Shown: positions 19,467 to 28,847, counted from the first letter of the stretch. The stretch is DNA of 64,000 nucleotides from Hyphomicrobiales bacterium (GCA_017305555.1 JAFKKM010000027.1:16099-80098); one strand, 5' to 3'. The notes: a model not told the origin generated them from the letters alone. Translations and numbers: made by a program.

Positions 19467-20840
19467 TCAACGCGCTACAGTTATCGGGACATAAGTAACA
19501 GAGGTCCTCGGCAGTAGCTCTAAAACGCCGTTTGTGTTCGGTTGTGAGACATCCTCGCGCCCCAGATAATCGATCGCCGGACCGGACTTGCGCCAGCCTG
19601 AGACAATGACTTTCTGCGACCGCTCGTCTGCTTCTGTCGTCCAGACTGCAAGTTTGCATTGCTGCTCTGCTTCATCGCAAAATCGCAAGATCGTGATCCC
19701 TCGCGCGGTCGCCGGATCGAAGCGCGCGATCGTTTCGCGCAAGGACATCCCGCCGATTTCACGCGCCAGAGTCTGATAGGCCTGAAACGACGGGCGCATC
19801 GTTTCATCGGAGCGAACAAGTCCGAAACGATCCTCCATCTCGTTGTCGTTGTCTCCGGTATCCATCAGGCAATACCAGTTGGTGAGGTCGACCTGCTCCA
19901 TCAAATTGGTAAGGATCATGCGCGGAAGCCAAAGCGCTTGCGTCTTCTCGGAAATGCCGGAGAGATAGACCGAGTCGCCCCACTCGGTATCGATAACCGG
20001 TTTGCGCGGGATCGCAGACGGCCACGCGTCGAGATAGTTCTTGCGGAGAATGGCGTAGTCGCGCGAAACGGTCTCCGGCGTCTGCCCAAAACGATGCGTG
20101 TGCAGGCTGAGCGCATCCAGACACGTCAGGAGCGCCTTGTCGTTCAGAAGCGCCTGCATCAGCGGCTTTTCAGGGCGCCAGACCGTGGGCATCTGGGCCG
20201 CGGCAGGGCCGGTCACGAAAGCGTTCGGGACACGCCGCTTGATCGCGACGCAGGTTTCGCGGGCGAGCGCGACGTAATGTCGAGGCTCGGGCTTCGGCGG
20301 CCAAAACCCTTCCTGGTCAGGTTCGTTCCAAATCTCCCAGATCGGGTTGAGATGCCGGTAACGTTCCGCCGCCGCCGTCGCCCATCGGGCGAACGCCGCA
20401 ATCTGCGACGGCGTCGTGGGCGGCCGCGCGCCTTGATGCGGCGCGCCGTCGACAATCGCATCGTAAGGCGTGCCGTGCAGCGGATTAGGCCGGTTCAGAA
20501 TGAACAGCGGGCGCAACCGGAGCTTTTCCAACTCTTCCGCATAGGCGTCGTAGAGAGACCAGTCGTAGTGACCCGGCGCTGTCTCGATCCACGGCCAATT
20601 GAGATCGATACGAACGATCGTCGCGCCGAGGGTATGCACAAGGTTAAGCCGTTCGCGCCAATTCGGCAGATGCAAGTAATTATCCGTAAACTGAACCGAG
20701 AGGCCGCTCGCGACCGTCTGCCGCGGCGACTGCGCATGAACCGTGGATAGTGGCGCAAGTAACGCCCATACGAACGCAACGATGCCGATTCCGCTTCGAC
20801 GCGCAGCCGCGGTAGTTAACAAAACTTCTAGACGACCCAT
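19467..20840 (-). CDS. Secreted glycoside hydrolase, clan GH-A (PslG/GH39-like)
   Basis: 457 residues with a signal peptide ending near residue 36 (STVHAQ). The (beta/alpha)8 clan GH-A signature is present: acid/base Glu173 in WEIWNEPD and nucleophile Glu286 in VIDTEWGDS. A C-terminal beta domain (about 370-457) follows. It most resembles PslG-like hydrolases encoded in exopolysaccharide operons, which cut the polymer they are made with. It would act in the periplasm on the EPS made by this locus. It is followed by the minus-strand GT4 operon after about 160 bases, and is divergent from the GT2 gene. Confidence 0.82.
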   Translation of the reverse strand: MGRLEVLLTTAAARRSGIGIVAFVWALLAPLSTVHAQSPRQTVASGLSVQFTDNYLHLPNWRERLNLVHTLGATIVRIDLNWPWIETAPGHYDWSLYDAYAEELEKLRLRPLFILNRPNPLHGTPYDAIVDGAPHQGARPPTTPSQIAAFARWATAAAERYRHLNPIWEIWNEPDQEGFWPPKPEPRHYVALARETCVAIKRRVPNAFVTGPAAAQMPTVWRPEKPLMQALLNDKALLTCLDALSLHTHRFGQTPETVSRDYAILRKNYLDAWPSAIPRKPVIDTEWGDSVYLSGISEKTQALWLPRMILTNLMEQVDLTNWYCLMDTGDNDNEMEDRFGLVRSDETMRPSFQAYQTLAREIGGMSLRETIARFDPATARGITILRFCDEAEQQCKLAVWTTEADERSQKVIVSGWRKSGPAIDYLGREDVSQPNTNGVLELLPRTSVTYVPITVAR

Positions 20841-20995
20841 CGATTCACCACAGTCGGCATCGTTCCGAGATTCCGAAGGATTTAACGTATAAGAGTCTAC
20901 GATATCTCTAACGCAGCCATACGTTTCCCGTCATGGATCGGCCGCCTCACGGAGATCTCGCACGACTGCGGGATCGCGACGGAGCAACACATAAA

Positions 20996-21832
20996 ATGAA
21001 GCGACGAACCGCCTTTCTGATGCCAGCCTATAATTCGACTCGTGAAGATCTGGCACGAACGGTCGACTCTCTATTGGCACAGACTGAGGGCGCGGACATC
21101 GTCATTGTCGATGACGGCTCACGCATCCCCATTGGTGAACTGCTCGCGCCGCACGCCGCTGTCGTCGTGCTTAGACTGGATCGCAATCAAGGCATCACGG
21201 CAGCGCTGAACCACGGCCTCGAATACATCGTCAACAACGGCTACGAGTTCGTGGCGCGCATGGATTGCGGCGACATCTGCACGCAGAACCGCATCGCGAA
21301 ACAGGAAGCGTACATGGACGCGCATCCCGACATCGATCTGCTCGGTGCATTCGCGGATATCGTGGACGAGGACGGCAATCACCTGTTCTTCGAGGGAACG
21401 TCCGGTGGCCGGGCCGCAATCGGGCGCAAGCTGCACGACAACGCGGCGTTCAAGCATCCGACATTCTTCTTCCGGACGTCCAGCGTTCGGAAGCTGGGCG
21501 GATACTCGACGGACTATCCGCACGCCGAAGATTACGAATTCATGCGGCGCGCATACAAACGGGGCGGCATCGACTGTCTCGACGACGTTCTCGTGATCTA
21601 TGAAAAGAACTCGGGCAGCATCAGCAGCAAGAACCGCGGCGCGCAGTTGCGATCGCGGTTGCGAATCCAGCTGAAATACCTCGAGCCGACGCGCCTCTCC
21701 GCTTACGTGGGAATGGCCCGCACCGTCGTCACCTTGATTGTGCCAGCGCCGCTATGGGCCCGCCTATCGCAGGCTTACTGGGATCGGACGCGTGAACACG
21801 GGGTGGCGGCCAAGGCGCGATTGCTTCGATGA
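20996..21832 (+). CDS. GT2-family glycosyltransferase
   Basis: 278-residue GT-A fold glycosyltransferase. It has the N-terminal nucleotide-binding sequence TAFLMPAYNSTREDLARTVDSLL, then IVIVDDGS, NQGITAALNHGLE, a DxD-like MDCGD, and the catalytic-base region HAEDYEF. ATG 20996 starts immediately before the family sequence; an upstream in-frame ATG at 20933 adds only non-family residues. Its stop overlaps the start of the next gene (ATGA at 21829-21832). Part of the plus-strand EPS operon. Confidence 0.9.
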   Translation: MKRRTAFLMPAYNSTREDLARTVDSLLAQTEGADIVIVDDGSRIPIGELLAPHAAVVVLRLDRNQGITAALNHGLEYIVNNGYEFVARMDCGDICTQNRIAKQEAYMDAHPDIDLLGAFADIVDEDGNHLFFEGTSGGRAAIGRKLHDNAAFKHPTFFFRTSSVRKLGGYSTDYPHAEDYEFMRRAYKRGGIDCLDDVLVIYEKNSGSISSKNRGAQLRSRLRIQLKYLEPTRLSAYVGMARTVVTLIVPAPLWARLSQAYWDRTREHGVAAKARLLR

Positions 21833-23217
21833 CATCAATGGAGACCACCATCGGCGTGAGGAGAGGGGCGCAGGATACCCTGCTCAACCGGCTGGTCTGG
21901 CTTGCCGTTCTCTTGCTGCCGATCACGGGCATCGCGGGCATCGGTGCGTTCGGCGAACTGAAAGGATCGGCAACCGTCTACGTTCTCACGGCGGCAATCC
22001 TGGTTGCGGCCACGACGCAGTTCAGCAAAATTCAAATACCGCGAACGCTGTTCGTCTTTGCGATCTGCCTGCTGATCTGGCTCCTTGTATCCGCCGCGGT
22101 CAATTTCGACGATATCCTGACCTCGGTTTATCACGGCCGGGGCGGGTTCAATAAATTCGCGACGTCATCCGTCGTGCTGGTCTTCGGCATTGCGAGCGCC
22201 ATCGTCTGTACAACATCTCTCCAACGCGTGAGCGACGTTGAAAAGCTGTTCGTGAACCCGTTGATCGCAGCCATCGTCGTCTGCGCAATCTTTGCGGTGC
22301 CGGAGATCCTGTCGTGGTTCTCGTCGGCGGGCGAGCTTCTCTACAAGATATCGACCGGCCTGCTGCATACGGCGGAGCATGAAAAGGGACGCGCGCCCGG
22401 CCGCTTGATCAGCCTCGCCTTCGAGGCGCCCGACCTTTCCTATTTCTGCGGCTTCGCATGTCCATGGGCTCTGTTCGCGTATCGCATACGAGCCAAGAAC
22501 CGTTCACTGCTCAACGCGCCTATCCTGGCGGGTTTGCCGCTCCTGCTCGCTTTTGCCATGGTATTGCTGAGCAACTCACGAACCGGCCTGCTGATGCTTG
22601 GCGGGCTGATCTTCGCCGAACTGCTCTATTGGATCCTGATGCGCGGAATGCGGCTTGGCACCCTTGCGCTAGTGGCCGCTATTCCCGTTTTCGCTGCGGT
22701 TCTGATCGTCCCCTGGCTTGCCCTGAATCATGTCGACGCCACTCTCGCCGCGGACGACGTCTCGACAACATCGCGATTGGCGCTGTTCAGCGCGCAGCTC
22801 TCGATCTTCGCCCACAATCCGATCTTCGGCGTCGGCTTCGGGCAATTCGGCTTTCACGCCTATCCGGTTTTGCCGTCGTGGGCCTGGGACAGCTATGAGG
22901 TCATCAACTGGTTCGAGACATTCGACGACCTGCCGCCGACTTTCAACGTCGCCGGACGACTGGGCGCCGAACTTGGAGCACCTGGCTTGCTGATCTGGTA
23001 CAGCTTCTGGGCCTTCGCGATTTACCGAATCGCGCGGGCCGCGATCCGACAGCGGCAAGATTCATCGTTAAATTTTCTGAATGTCGCGCTGCTCGGCAGC
23101 ATTTTCACCTTGATCCTCGGCGGGATGAGCAACGATCCGTTTCGTCGCCCGGAAACCTGGATTCTGGTTGCGCTCGTATCGCTTCACGCTGGACGGACGT
23201 CAGAGACACCGGCTTGA
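21829..23217 (+). CDS. O-antigen ligase/polymerase-like membrane protein (Wzy type)
   Basis: 462-residue protein with about ten to twelve hydrophobic segments and a periplasmic loop. It contains the Wzy_C/O-antigen-ligase-like region LSNSRTGLLMLGGLIFAELL, followed by NPIFGVGFGQFGFHAYP. It would polymerise or ligate the repeat units delivered by the flippase. Translationally coupled to the GT2 gene. Polymerase versus ligase cannot be separated by sequence reading; polymerase fits better inside an EPS locus with a flippase and a co-polymerase. Confidence 0.82.
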   Translation: MTSMETTIGVRRGAQDTLLNRLVWLAVLLLPITGIAGIGAFGELKGSATVYVLTAAILVAATTQFSKIQIPRTLFVFAICLLIWLLVSAAVNFDDILTSVYHGRGGFNKFATSSVVLVFGIASAIVCTTSLQRVSDVEKLFVNPLIAAIVVCAIFAVPEILSWFSSAGELLYKISTGLLHTAEHEKGRAPGRLISLAFEAPDLSYFCGFACPWALFAYRIRAKNRSLLNAPILAGLPLLLAFAMVLLSNSRTGLLMLGGLIFAELLYWILMRGMRLGTLALVAAIPVFAAVLIVPWLALNHVDATLAADDVSTTSRLALFSAQLSIFAHNPIFGVGFGQFGFHAYPVLPSWAWDSYEVINWFETFDDLPPTFNVAGRLGAELGAPGLLIWYSFWAFAIYRIARAAIRQRQDSSLNFLNVALLGSIFTLILGGMSNDPFRRPETWILVALVSLHAGRTSETPA

Positions 23218-23376
23218 CGATCCCGGGACGCGCTTGCGGTCGTGGTGTCGTCTTGTCCCGGTTTTGGTTCTCAACCTTAATTTTGAAGAGCAGGAGCGGT
23301 TGCGACCACAAAGGAGTATACGCGACTGAGGTTTTGGATTTGCCCCGCACCGGAGTAAAATTAAAGGTCGAGCTTG

Positions 23377-25041
23377 ATGATCGCGGATCGATGCACGACA
23401 GGCTTATCGATGAATAAGGCGCCGTCGCTCCGGCGCGCGAAGCCGCGTGCCTCAGGCGACGAATATGGCCGAACGTCCGAGGGGAATGATCGAACGCTCC
23501 TTGCAATCATTCTCCCGAAGCATCGGCTTTGGGAATGGCATCGTCAGTTGCTCCTGCGTCTTGAGAAGAACGACGATGTCGCCGTATTTCTCGACGATCG
23601 CGCGCCGCCCTATGGGCTTGCGGAGCGGCTTTGGCTGAAACTGGAGCAATCGCTATTTCCCAGCGGAACGCTGGCAAAGCCGATTGCGCCCGATCCCGCC
23701 TGGCGTTCGGTCTCCGACCTGGAAGAGTTGCCCGGTCGGATCGTCATCAACCTCTCCGAACGCTCTCAACCTTATTCCAGGGCGCTCGACCTTCGATATG
23801 GCGGCGACCCGGACAGCGGCGCACTCATCGCGAGATTGTTGTCGCGGCAGGCTCCGCGGCTTGCCGTCCAGTGCCCGGCCAAGAATATAACCCTTGCGTC
23901 ATCGCGGTTGGCGATCGAAGACAAATTCCTGATCGGGCGCGGCCTGCAGGATTCGTTCTCCCGCTGCCTGTCGCTGATCGAACGCGCGCTGTCCCCCGCC
24001 GACAGCCGCCCGCCCGCCGAGGTGAGCGCGGCCGTCGCACCGGGACACACAACCGTGGCCGAGTTCATTATGCGCGTGATCGCGCACAAGGCCGCAAACC
24101 TGATCATGAAGCCGTTCCGGCACCAGGAGCATTGGCAGGTGGCGCTGCGCGACGACGCGCGATCTTTCAACGTCGTCCCGGACGATGGCGATCGGTTCTA
24201 TGCCGATCCATTCCTGTATCGGGCAAACGGCAAGACGTTCTTGTTCGTGGAGGAATACCCCTACGCCGACCGAAGGGGCCTCATCGCAGCCGCCGAGGTT
24301 ATCGACGGCCAGCTTGCGACCACGCCGGTGGCTGTGCTGAAGCGGCCTTATCATCTCTCCTATCCGTTCGTCTTCGAACACGAAGGCGAATTCTGGATGA
24401 TCCCGGAAACAGGCGAGAACCGATCGATCGAACTTTACCGGGCAACTGAATTCCCATGGACATGGGAACTGAGCACGGTGCTAATGGAAGGCGCCGTCTT
24501 CTCTGACGCGACCATTCTGTTTCATGACGGCCTCTGGTGGCTTTTCGTGACCGCCGATTGGCTTGGCACCTCGACACAGGACGAACTGTCGATCTTCTAC
24601 AGCGAAACGCTCCAGGGCGAATGGAAGCCGCATCGCGCCAACCCTGTGAAGTCGGATAGCCGCTTTTCCCGGCCTGCCGGCCGCATCGTCCAGCAAGGCG
24701 GCCGCCTATTCCGGCCGGCGCAGAATTGCGATCGAACCTACGGTGCCGGCATTGTGTGGTTTGAGATCACCGCGTTGACGCCAACAAAATTCAGCGAGCG
24801 GGAAATCGCAGACTGGGATGGCCAAACCGAAATCTCGATGGACGGGCTTCACAGCTTCGATCAGATCGGCCCGCTTCAAACCATAGATTTCAAATGCTCC
24901 GTTTATCGCGGGGTGGCGCGAAAACACATCACCACGATCACCCCGCGCCAAGGCGGGGAGTTCGAGCGTTTATTCTCCAAGTCATCGCCTTTCATTACCA
25001 CCGTCGCATCCGATCAGCCTGGCTCCCATGAAAACCCATAG
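23377..25041 (+). CDS. Beta-propeller glycosyltransferase-like protein (GINT1-N/GH43-like)
   Basis: 554 residues. The C-terminal part (about 250-540) has repeated beta-propeller strands, including HWQVALRDD, FYADPFLYRANGKTFLFVEE, YPFVFEHEGEFWMIPET, SDATILFHDGLWWLFVT and SRFSRPAGRIVQQGGRLFRP. This pattern is that of the glucosamine inositolphosphorylceramide transferase N-terminal domain and GH43-like folds. The N-terminal 240 residues look like a degraded formyltransferase-like domain, seen in some homologues, but this is tentative. AAAGG at 23363-23367 supports the ATG at 23377; ATG 23410 is an alternative. It overlaps the next gene by 14 bases. Function in the EPS locus is unknown. Confidence 0.65.
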   Translation: MIADRCTTGLSMNKAPSLRRAKPRASGDEYGRTSEGNDRTLLAIILPKHRLWEWHRQLLLRLEKNDDVAVFLDDRAPPYGLAERLWLKLEQSLFPSGTLAKPIAPDPAWRSVSDLEELPGRIVINLSERSQPYSRALDLRYGGDPDSGALIARLLSRQAPRLAVQCPAKNITLASSRLAIEDKFLIGRGLQDSFSRCLSLIERALSPADSRPPAEVSAAVAPGHTTVAEFIMRVIAHKAANLIMKPFRHQEHWQVALRDDARSFNVVPDDGDRFYADPFLYRANGKTFLFVEEYPYADRRGLIAAAEVIDGQLATTPVAVLKRPYHLSYPFVFEHEGEFWMIPETGENRSIELYRATEFPWTWELSTVLMEGAVFSDATILFHDGLWWLFVTADWLGTSTQDELSIFYSETLQGEWKPHRANPVKSDSRFSRPAGRIVQQGGRLFRPAQNCDRTYGAGIVWFEITALTPTKFSEREIADWDGQTEISMDGLHSFDQIGPLQTIDFKCSVYRGVARKHITTITPRQGGEFERLFSKSSPFITTVASDQPGSHENP

Positions 25042-26125
25042 CCGAACGTCACCCGCGTTCACAGTCGCCGTCACATCGCGGTTCGATTTTCTCTCGGACG
25101 AATACGCAGTTCTCTTTGCGGAATCCTCCGCGTCCGCATTCCAGCATCCGATGTGGCTCGACGCCATCTATCAGAAGCTCGTTCCGCACCTGAAGGCCGA
25201 CCCCCTTATTGTGACCGTTCGGGATGCGGCGGATGGCCGTCTCGTCATGCTGCTCCCGCTGGTGCGTCGGCGCCATCGTGGATTGCGTACCATCGAATTC
25301 GCGGATCTTGGCGTATCCGACTACGTGGCGCCTGTCGCCAGCGACGCGACCATCGAGACGATTGCCGCCGATCCTTTCACCTGCAAGCGCATCAACGCGG
25401 TGTTGAAGCCGTACGACATTTTGCGAATTCGAAAGCTGCGGTCACCCTCGATCGCGGTCCAGAGGTTGTTCGGCGCGACAAGTTGCTCGGAAATGTCGAT
25501 GGGCGCCTATGCGGTGCCGCTCGGTTCCGATTTCGCCACCTGGCGGTCGGACCACATGCTGGCGTCGTACCGCAAGGAACTGGACAAGAAATCCCGGCAA
25601 TTGCACCGCAAGGGACAGGTGACGTTCGAGCGCTTGACCGACGTGACGATGATCAAAGCGACATTCCAGAAGATGCAGGAATATCGTCGGCAACGCTTCG
25701 ATACCGGAGACCTGCTACAAGACCATATCTACTTCGATTTCTATCTCGACATCGCGACCCACGGGCAAGCATCATTAAGCCGTGTCTACAGCGTGTTGAT
25801 GGATGGCGTACCGATTGCGGGAGCGATGGGTCTCTTGCACAAGGGCTCGCTGCTGATCATCCTCACCGGCTTCGACCACGACAGCTATAAGAGCCAGTCG
25901 CTCGGGTCCCTGCTTTTCGAGATGGTCGCCAACCACGCGATCAGCGTCGGCGATCGCGAACTCGATTTCACCATTGGAGACGAGCCATATAAAGTCCAGT
26001 TCGGTGCGCAGAAATCGCTCATCTATCAGATCCTTCGCTCCGGGAGCATTTCCGGGGTCGTCGCCGGAGTTGCGGTGCAGCGCGCATCGTGGATCAAAGG
26101 CATCGCCCACCGCTTCGCGGGATGA
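25028..26125 (+). CDS. CelD/BcsL/BioF2-like GNAT acyltransferase
   Basis: 365-residue cytoplasmic protein of the acetyltransferase_6 type (double GNAT fold). It has SAFQHPMWLDAIYQKL near the start, LASYRKELDKKSRQLHRKGQVTFERLTD in the middle, and GVPIAGAMGLLHKGSLLIILTGFD plus DFTIGDEPYKVQFGAQ near the end. Members of this family are frequent in exopolysaccharide and cellulose loci, where they are thought to acylate sugar precursors. Last gene of the plus-strand EPS operon, overlapping the propeller gene. Confidence 0.8.
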   Translation: MKTHSRTSPAFTVAVTSRFDFLSDEYAVLFAESSASAFQHPMWLDAIYQKLVPHLKADPLIVTVRDAADGRLVMLLPLVRRRHRGLRTIEFADLGVSDYVAPVASDATIETIAADPFTCKRINAVLKPYDILRIRKLRSPSIAVQRLFGATSCSEMSMGAYAVPLGSDFATWRSDHMLASYRKELDKKSRQLHRKGQVTFERLTDVTMIKATFQKMQEYRRQRFDTGDLLQDHIYFDFYLDIATHGQASLSRVYSVLMDGVPIAGAMGLLHKGSLLIILTGFDHDSYKSQSLGSLLFEMVANHAISVGDRELDFTIGDEPYKVQFGAQKSLIYQILRSGSISGVVAGVAVQRASWIKGIAHRFAG

Positions 26126-26470
26126 CAATCGATCGAGCCCCTTACAAGGGTTTTCGGTGGAGACGCGGGAGCGCAGCGGCTCGACGGCCACGTCCGCCGC
26201 CGGCCAGGCAAGCCGGTGGCCCGCTAAGGATAATATTCGACTAGGCGATGCCTTCTTGCCGATGCTTTCCGCTGCACTGCAATGAAAGCATGCGCGATCC
26301 GCCGCTTGCCGCAAATCTGCGCATCGGATGTGCGCAGCCCAGCCGAAGGTTGAAGACCGCTAGCCGTGACTCATATCGCGGGGTTTGTTAAAGCCGTCGT
26401 GATGGAGGTTTCGCGGAAGGCGCGACCTCGTTGATCGGTTCATCAAAATAAATTTGCTGGGAGGCAACAG
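26126..26470. other. Gene-free region before the second binding-protein gene
   Basis: About 345 bases with no supported coding frame. It holds a possible weak terminator at its left end and presumably the promoter of the following binding-protein gene. No operator or RNA element was recognised. Confidence 0.5.
26137..26154 (+). terminator. Possible weak terminator after the EPS operon
   Basis: A short GC-rich inverted repeat (CCC...GGG) is followed by TTTT about 15-30 bases after the last EPS stop codon. The stem is only four or five base pairs with a small loop, so the call is tentative. Confidence 0.3.
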
Positions 26471-27682
26471 ATGGCATCTGCAATCAGAAAGTTGAGCATT
26501 TTGTCGGCGGCGGTTGCGACGTGCAGCCTGCTCGCCGCGGTTCCCGCGCTGGCGCAGGGCGTCAAGATCGGCATTCTGAACGACCAGTCCGGCGTCTACG
26601 CCGACTACGGCGGGAAGACCTCGATTGAGGCCGCCAAGATGGCTGTCGAGGACTTTGGCGGTGAAGTGCTGGGCCACAAGATCGAAATCGTTTCGGCTGA
26701 TCACCAGAACAAGCCGGACCTCGCCGTCAGCATTGCCCGGAAATGGTACGACACCGAAGGCGTCGACATGATCACCGAACTCACGACCTCGTCGGTCGCG
26801 CTCGCGGTGCAGGAAGTCACCAAGGAGAAGAAGAAGATCGACATCGTGGTCGGTGCCGCCTCCTCGGCCATCACCGGCGCGTCCTGCTCGCCTTACGGTT
26901 TCCACTGGGCCTTCGACACCCACGCGCTCGCAGTCGGCACCGGCGGCGCGATGGTGAAGGCCGGCGGCGACAGCTGGTTCTTCCTGACTGTGGACTACGC
27001 CTTCGGCCACGCACTGGAGAAAGACACCAGCGAGATCGTGAAGGCCTCGGGCGGCAAGGTGCTCGGCGCGGTGCGAACCCCGCTCAACACCTCCGACTAT
27101 TCCTCCTTCCTGTTGCAGGCGCAAAGCTCGAAGGCCAAGGTGGTGGGTCTCGCCAATGCCGGCGCGGATACCATCAACTCCATCAAGCAAGCGTCGGAGT
27201 TCGGCATTGTCGCCGGCGGCCAGAAGCTCGCGGCGCTGTTGCTGACGGCGTCGGAAGTGCATGGTCTCGGCCTCAAGGCCGCGCAAGGCACGGTGCTGAC
27301 GGAAAGCTTCTACTGGGATCTCAACGACAAGACCCGCGCCTTCGGCGAGCGCTTCTTCAAGCGCACCGGCCGGATGCCGAGCATGATCCAGGCCGGGACT
27401 TATTCGGCAACGCTGTCCTACCTGAAGGCGGTGAAGGCCGCCGGCACCAAGGATAGCGATGCCGTGGTGAAGAAGCTGAAGGAACTGCCGGTCGACGACG
27501 CCTTCACTTCAAAGGGCAAGGTGCTCGCCAATGGCCGCATGGTGTCCGACCTCTATCTGTTCGAAGTGAAGAAGCCGTCGGAAAGCAAGCGCGACTGGGA
27601 CTACTACAAGCTGTTGGCGACCGTCCCCGGCGATACCGCCTATCCGAGTGCAAAGGACAGCGGCTGTCCGTTCACGAAATAA
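26471..27682 (+). CDS. ABC transporter periplasmic substrate-binding protein (Peripla_BP_6 / LivK type)
   Basis: 403-residue secreted binding protein with a signal peptide at about 1-29 (ending ALAQG). The mature part opens VKIGILNDQSGVYADYGG. A GGAGG Shine-Dalgarno lies just before the ATG. It is a close paralogue of the protein at 1054-2259 across the whole length, including the C-terminal KKPSESKxxWDxYK and a conserved final Cys in GCP. Again no permease genes are adjacent. The ligand is unknown. Confidence 0.87.
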   Translation: MASAIRKLSILSAAVATCSLLAAVPALAQGVKIGILNDQSGVYADYGGKTSIEAAKMAVEDFGGEVLGHKIEIVSADHQNKPDLAVSIARKWYDTEGVDMITELTTSSVALAVQEVTKEKKKIDIVVGAASSAITGASCSPYGFHWAFDTHALAVGTGGAMVKAGGDSWFFLTVDYAFGHALEKDTSEIVKASGGKVLGAVRTPLNTSDYSSFLLQAQSSKAKVVGLANAGADTINSIKQASEFGIVAGGQKLAALLLTASEVHGLGLKAAQGTVLTESFYWDLNDKTRAFGERFFKRTGRMPSMIQAGTYSATLSYLKAVKAAGTKDSDAVVKKLKELPVDDAFTSKGKVLANGRMVSDLYLFEVKKPSESKRDWDYYKLLATVPGDTAYPSAKDSGCPFTK

Positions 27683-27685
27683 GCC

Positions 27686-27749
27686 GATGTCACCCGCGCG
27701 GGTGACATCATGAACAGCAAGGGCGCGATCCTCCCCGGATCGCGCCCTT
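27686..27749. terminator. Two perfect hairpins between convergent genes
   Basis: A 24-base perfect palindrome (27686-27709) and a second 12-bp stem (27719-27730 with 27738-27749) fill the gap between the binding-protein gene and the convergent lipocalin-like gene. Neither has a good T-run, but position and stability suggest they end transcription from both sides. Confidence 0.5.
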
Positions 27750-27758
27750 CGCATTTCA

Positions 27759-28847
27759 TCAATATCCCGTCATCTCCAGATAGCCGACGCCGTTGTGACT
27801 GCCGTGAAAGGCGATGGGGCCTTCCCAATAAGGAAAGCTCGTGCCCATCCAGCTCCGCACATTCAGCGGCGCGCAATCGACGGCGAGGCCATGTGACGGC
27901 ACCGCGATGCGCCATTGCGTCGGCACGCGCCGGTGCGCGACGTCGGTGAACGCCAGTGGCGTCATATCGATTGAATCGGACAACAGCGGCACCGATCGAC
28001 CGTCGCCGCCGATCCAGTTGCCGGCGAAGTAATGCCCGCCGTCCTTCTGCCGCAGCCGGAACAGCATCACCTTGTCGCCGCCGTCGAGATGCAGCGAGAA
28101 CCAGTCCCATCCGGTCTGGTCCGCCGCCAGAGGCTGGCTCGACCATTCGCGGTCGAGCCAGGCAGGCCCCGACACCGCGTTGGATTGACCATCGATCACA
28201 ATGGTGCCGGTCGCAGTGAAGTATGGCTGGCTGTAGTAGTACGATGCCTGACCGCGTTCGGACTTGCGGCTGTAGCCATGGTCGCCCTGCAACACCAGCG
28301 GACGTTTAGCATCCAGCCGCAACGCATAGTCGAAATCGGTACCCGCTGCCGTCAATTGCAACGGCGCAAATGTCTCGTCCGACAGCGGCGGCAGCGCCGA
28401 CATCCGCCATGCATCGATCCACGCCTCGAACGGCGCAATGGTGACGCCCGCCTGCCCGACGCCACCGCGCGCGAAGGTCTCGCTGAAGCGGTGCGCCGTC
28501 GCACTGGTGACGGCGGCATGGCCCATCCAGACCTGCTGATTGGCCCAGCCCTCCCGCTGCGGGCCCGGCGCCATCGCCTGCCGAAACAATGTCCATTGCG
28601 CGCCGTAAACCGCACCATTCGTGTCGTGCAGGTTGGCGGTAACATACCACCACTCGATGCGGAATTCTGGGTGCGCGCCGAAGTCGTCGGGGAAGACGAA
28701 CTTTCGCCCCGGTGCCACCGGCGCGAAGCCCGCCGCTTCGCCGCCAAGTCCGGCGAAGCCTTGCGCCTGGGCGCGCGCAGCAGCGAAACCGAGCCCTGCC
28801 AGGCTCGCTACAAACGTGCGACGTGAGAGGTGACGATCAGCGTTCAT
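27759..28847 (-). CDS. Secreted lipocalin-like / CrtC-AttH family protein
   Basis: 362 residues with a twin-arginine signal (LSRRTFVASLAG, cleavage near residue 28). The mature protein has FPDDFGAHPEFRIEWWYVTANL and SGPAWLDREWSSQPL with WDWFSLHLDGGDKVMLFRLR, features of the AttH/carotenoid 1,2-hydratase lipocalin-like fold. It is the third gene of an ABC ATPase/FtsX permease/AttH-like operon and overlaps the permease stop by 11 bases. It is probably a periplasmic carrier or enzyme working with the ABC proteins on a hydrophobic compound; this is inferred from context. It does not belong to a carotenoid cluster. Confidence 0.75.
   Translation of the reverse strand: MNADRHLSRRTFVASLAGLGFAAARAQAQGFAGLGGEAAGFAPVAPGRKFVFPDDFGAHPEFRIEWWYVTANLHDTNGAVYGAQWTLFRQAMAPGPQREGWANQQVWMGHAAVTSATAHRFSETFARGGVGQAGVTIAPFEAWIDAWRMSALPPLSDETFAPLQLTAAGTDFDYALRLDAKRPLVLQGDHGYSRKSERGQASYYYSQPYFTATGTIVIDGQSNAVSGPAWLDREWSSQPLAADQTGWDWFSLHLDGGDKVMLFRLRQKDGGHYFAGNWIGGDGRSVPLLSDSIDMTPLAFTDVAHRRVPTQWRIAVPSHGLAVDCAPLNVRSWMGTSFPYWEGPIAFHGSHNGVGYLEMTGY

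Noticed and set aside
27686..27709. Perfect 24-base palindrome considered as a repressor operator
   Set aside because: It lies downstream of both convergent genes, not in a promoter region; a terminator or mRNA-end role fits better.
27759..28847. Annotation of the lipocalin-like protein as a carotenoid 1,2-hydratase
   Set aside because: Only the fold is similar; there are no carotenoid genes nearby and the operon is an ABC/FtsX system.
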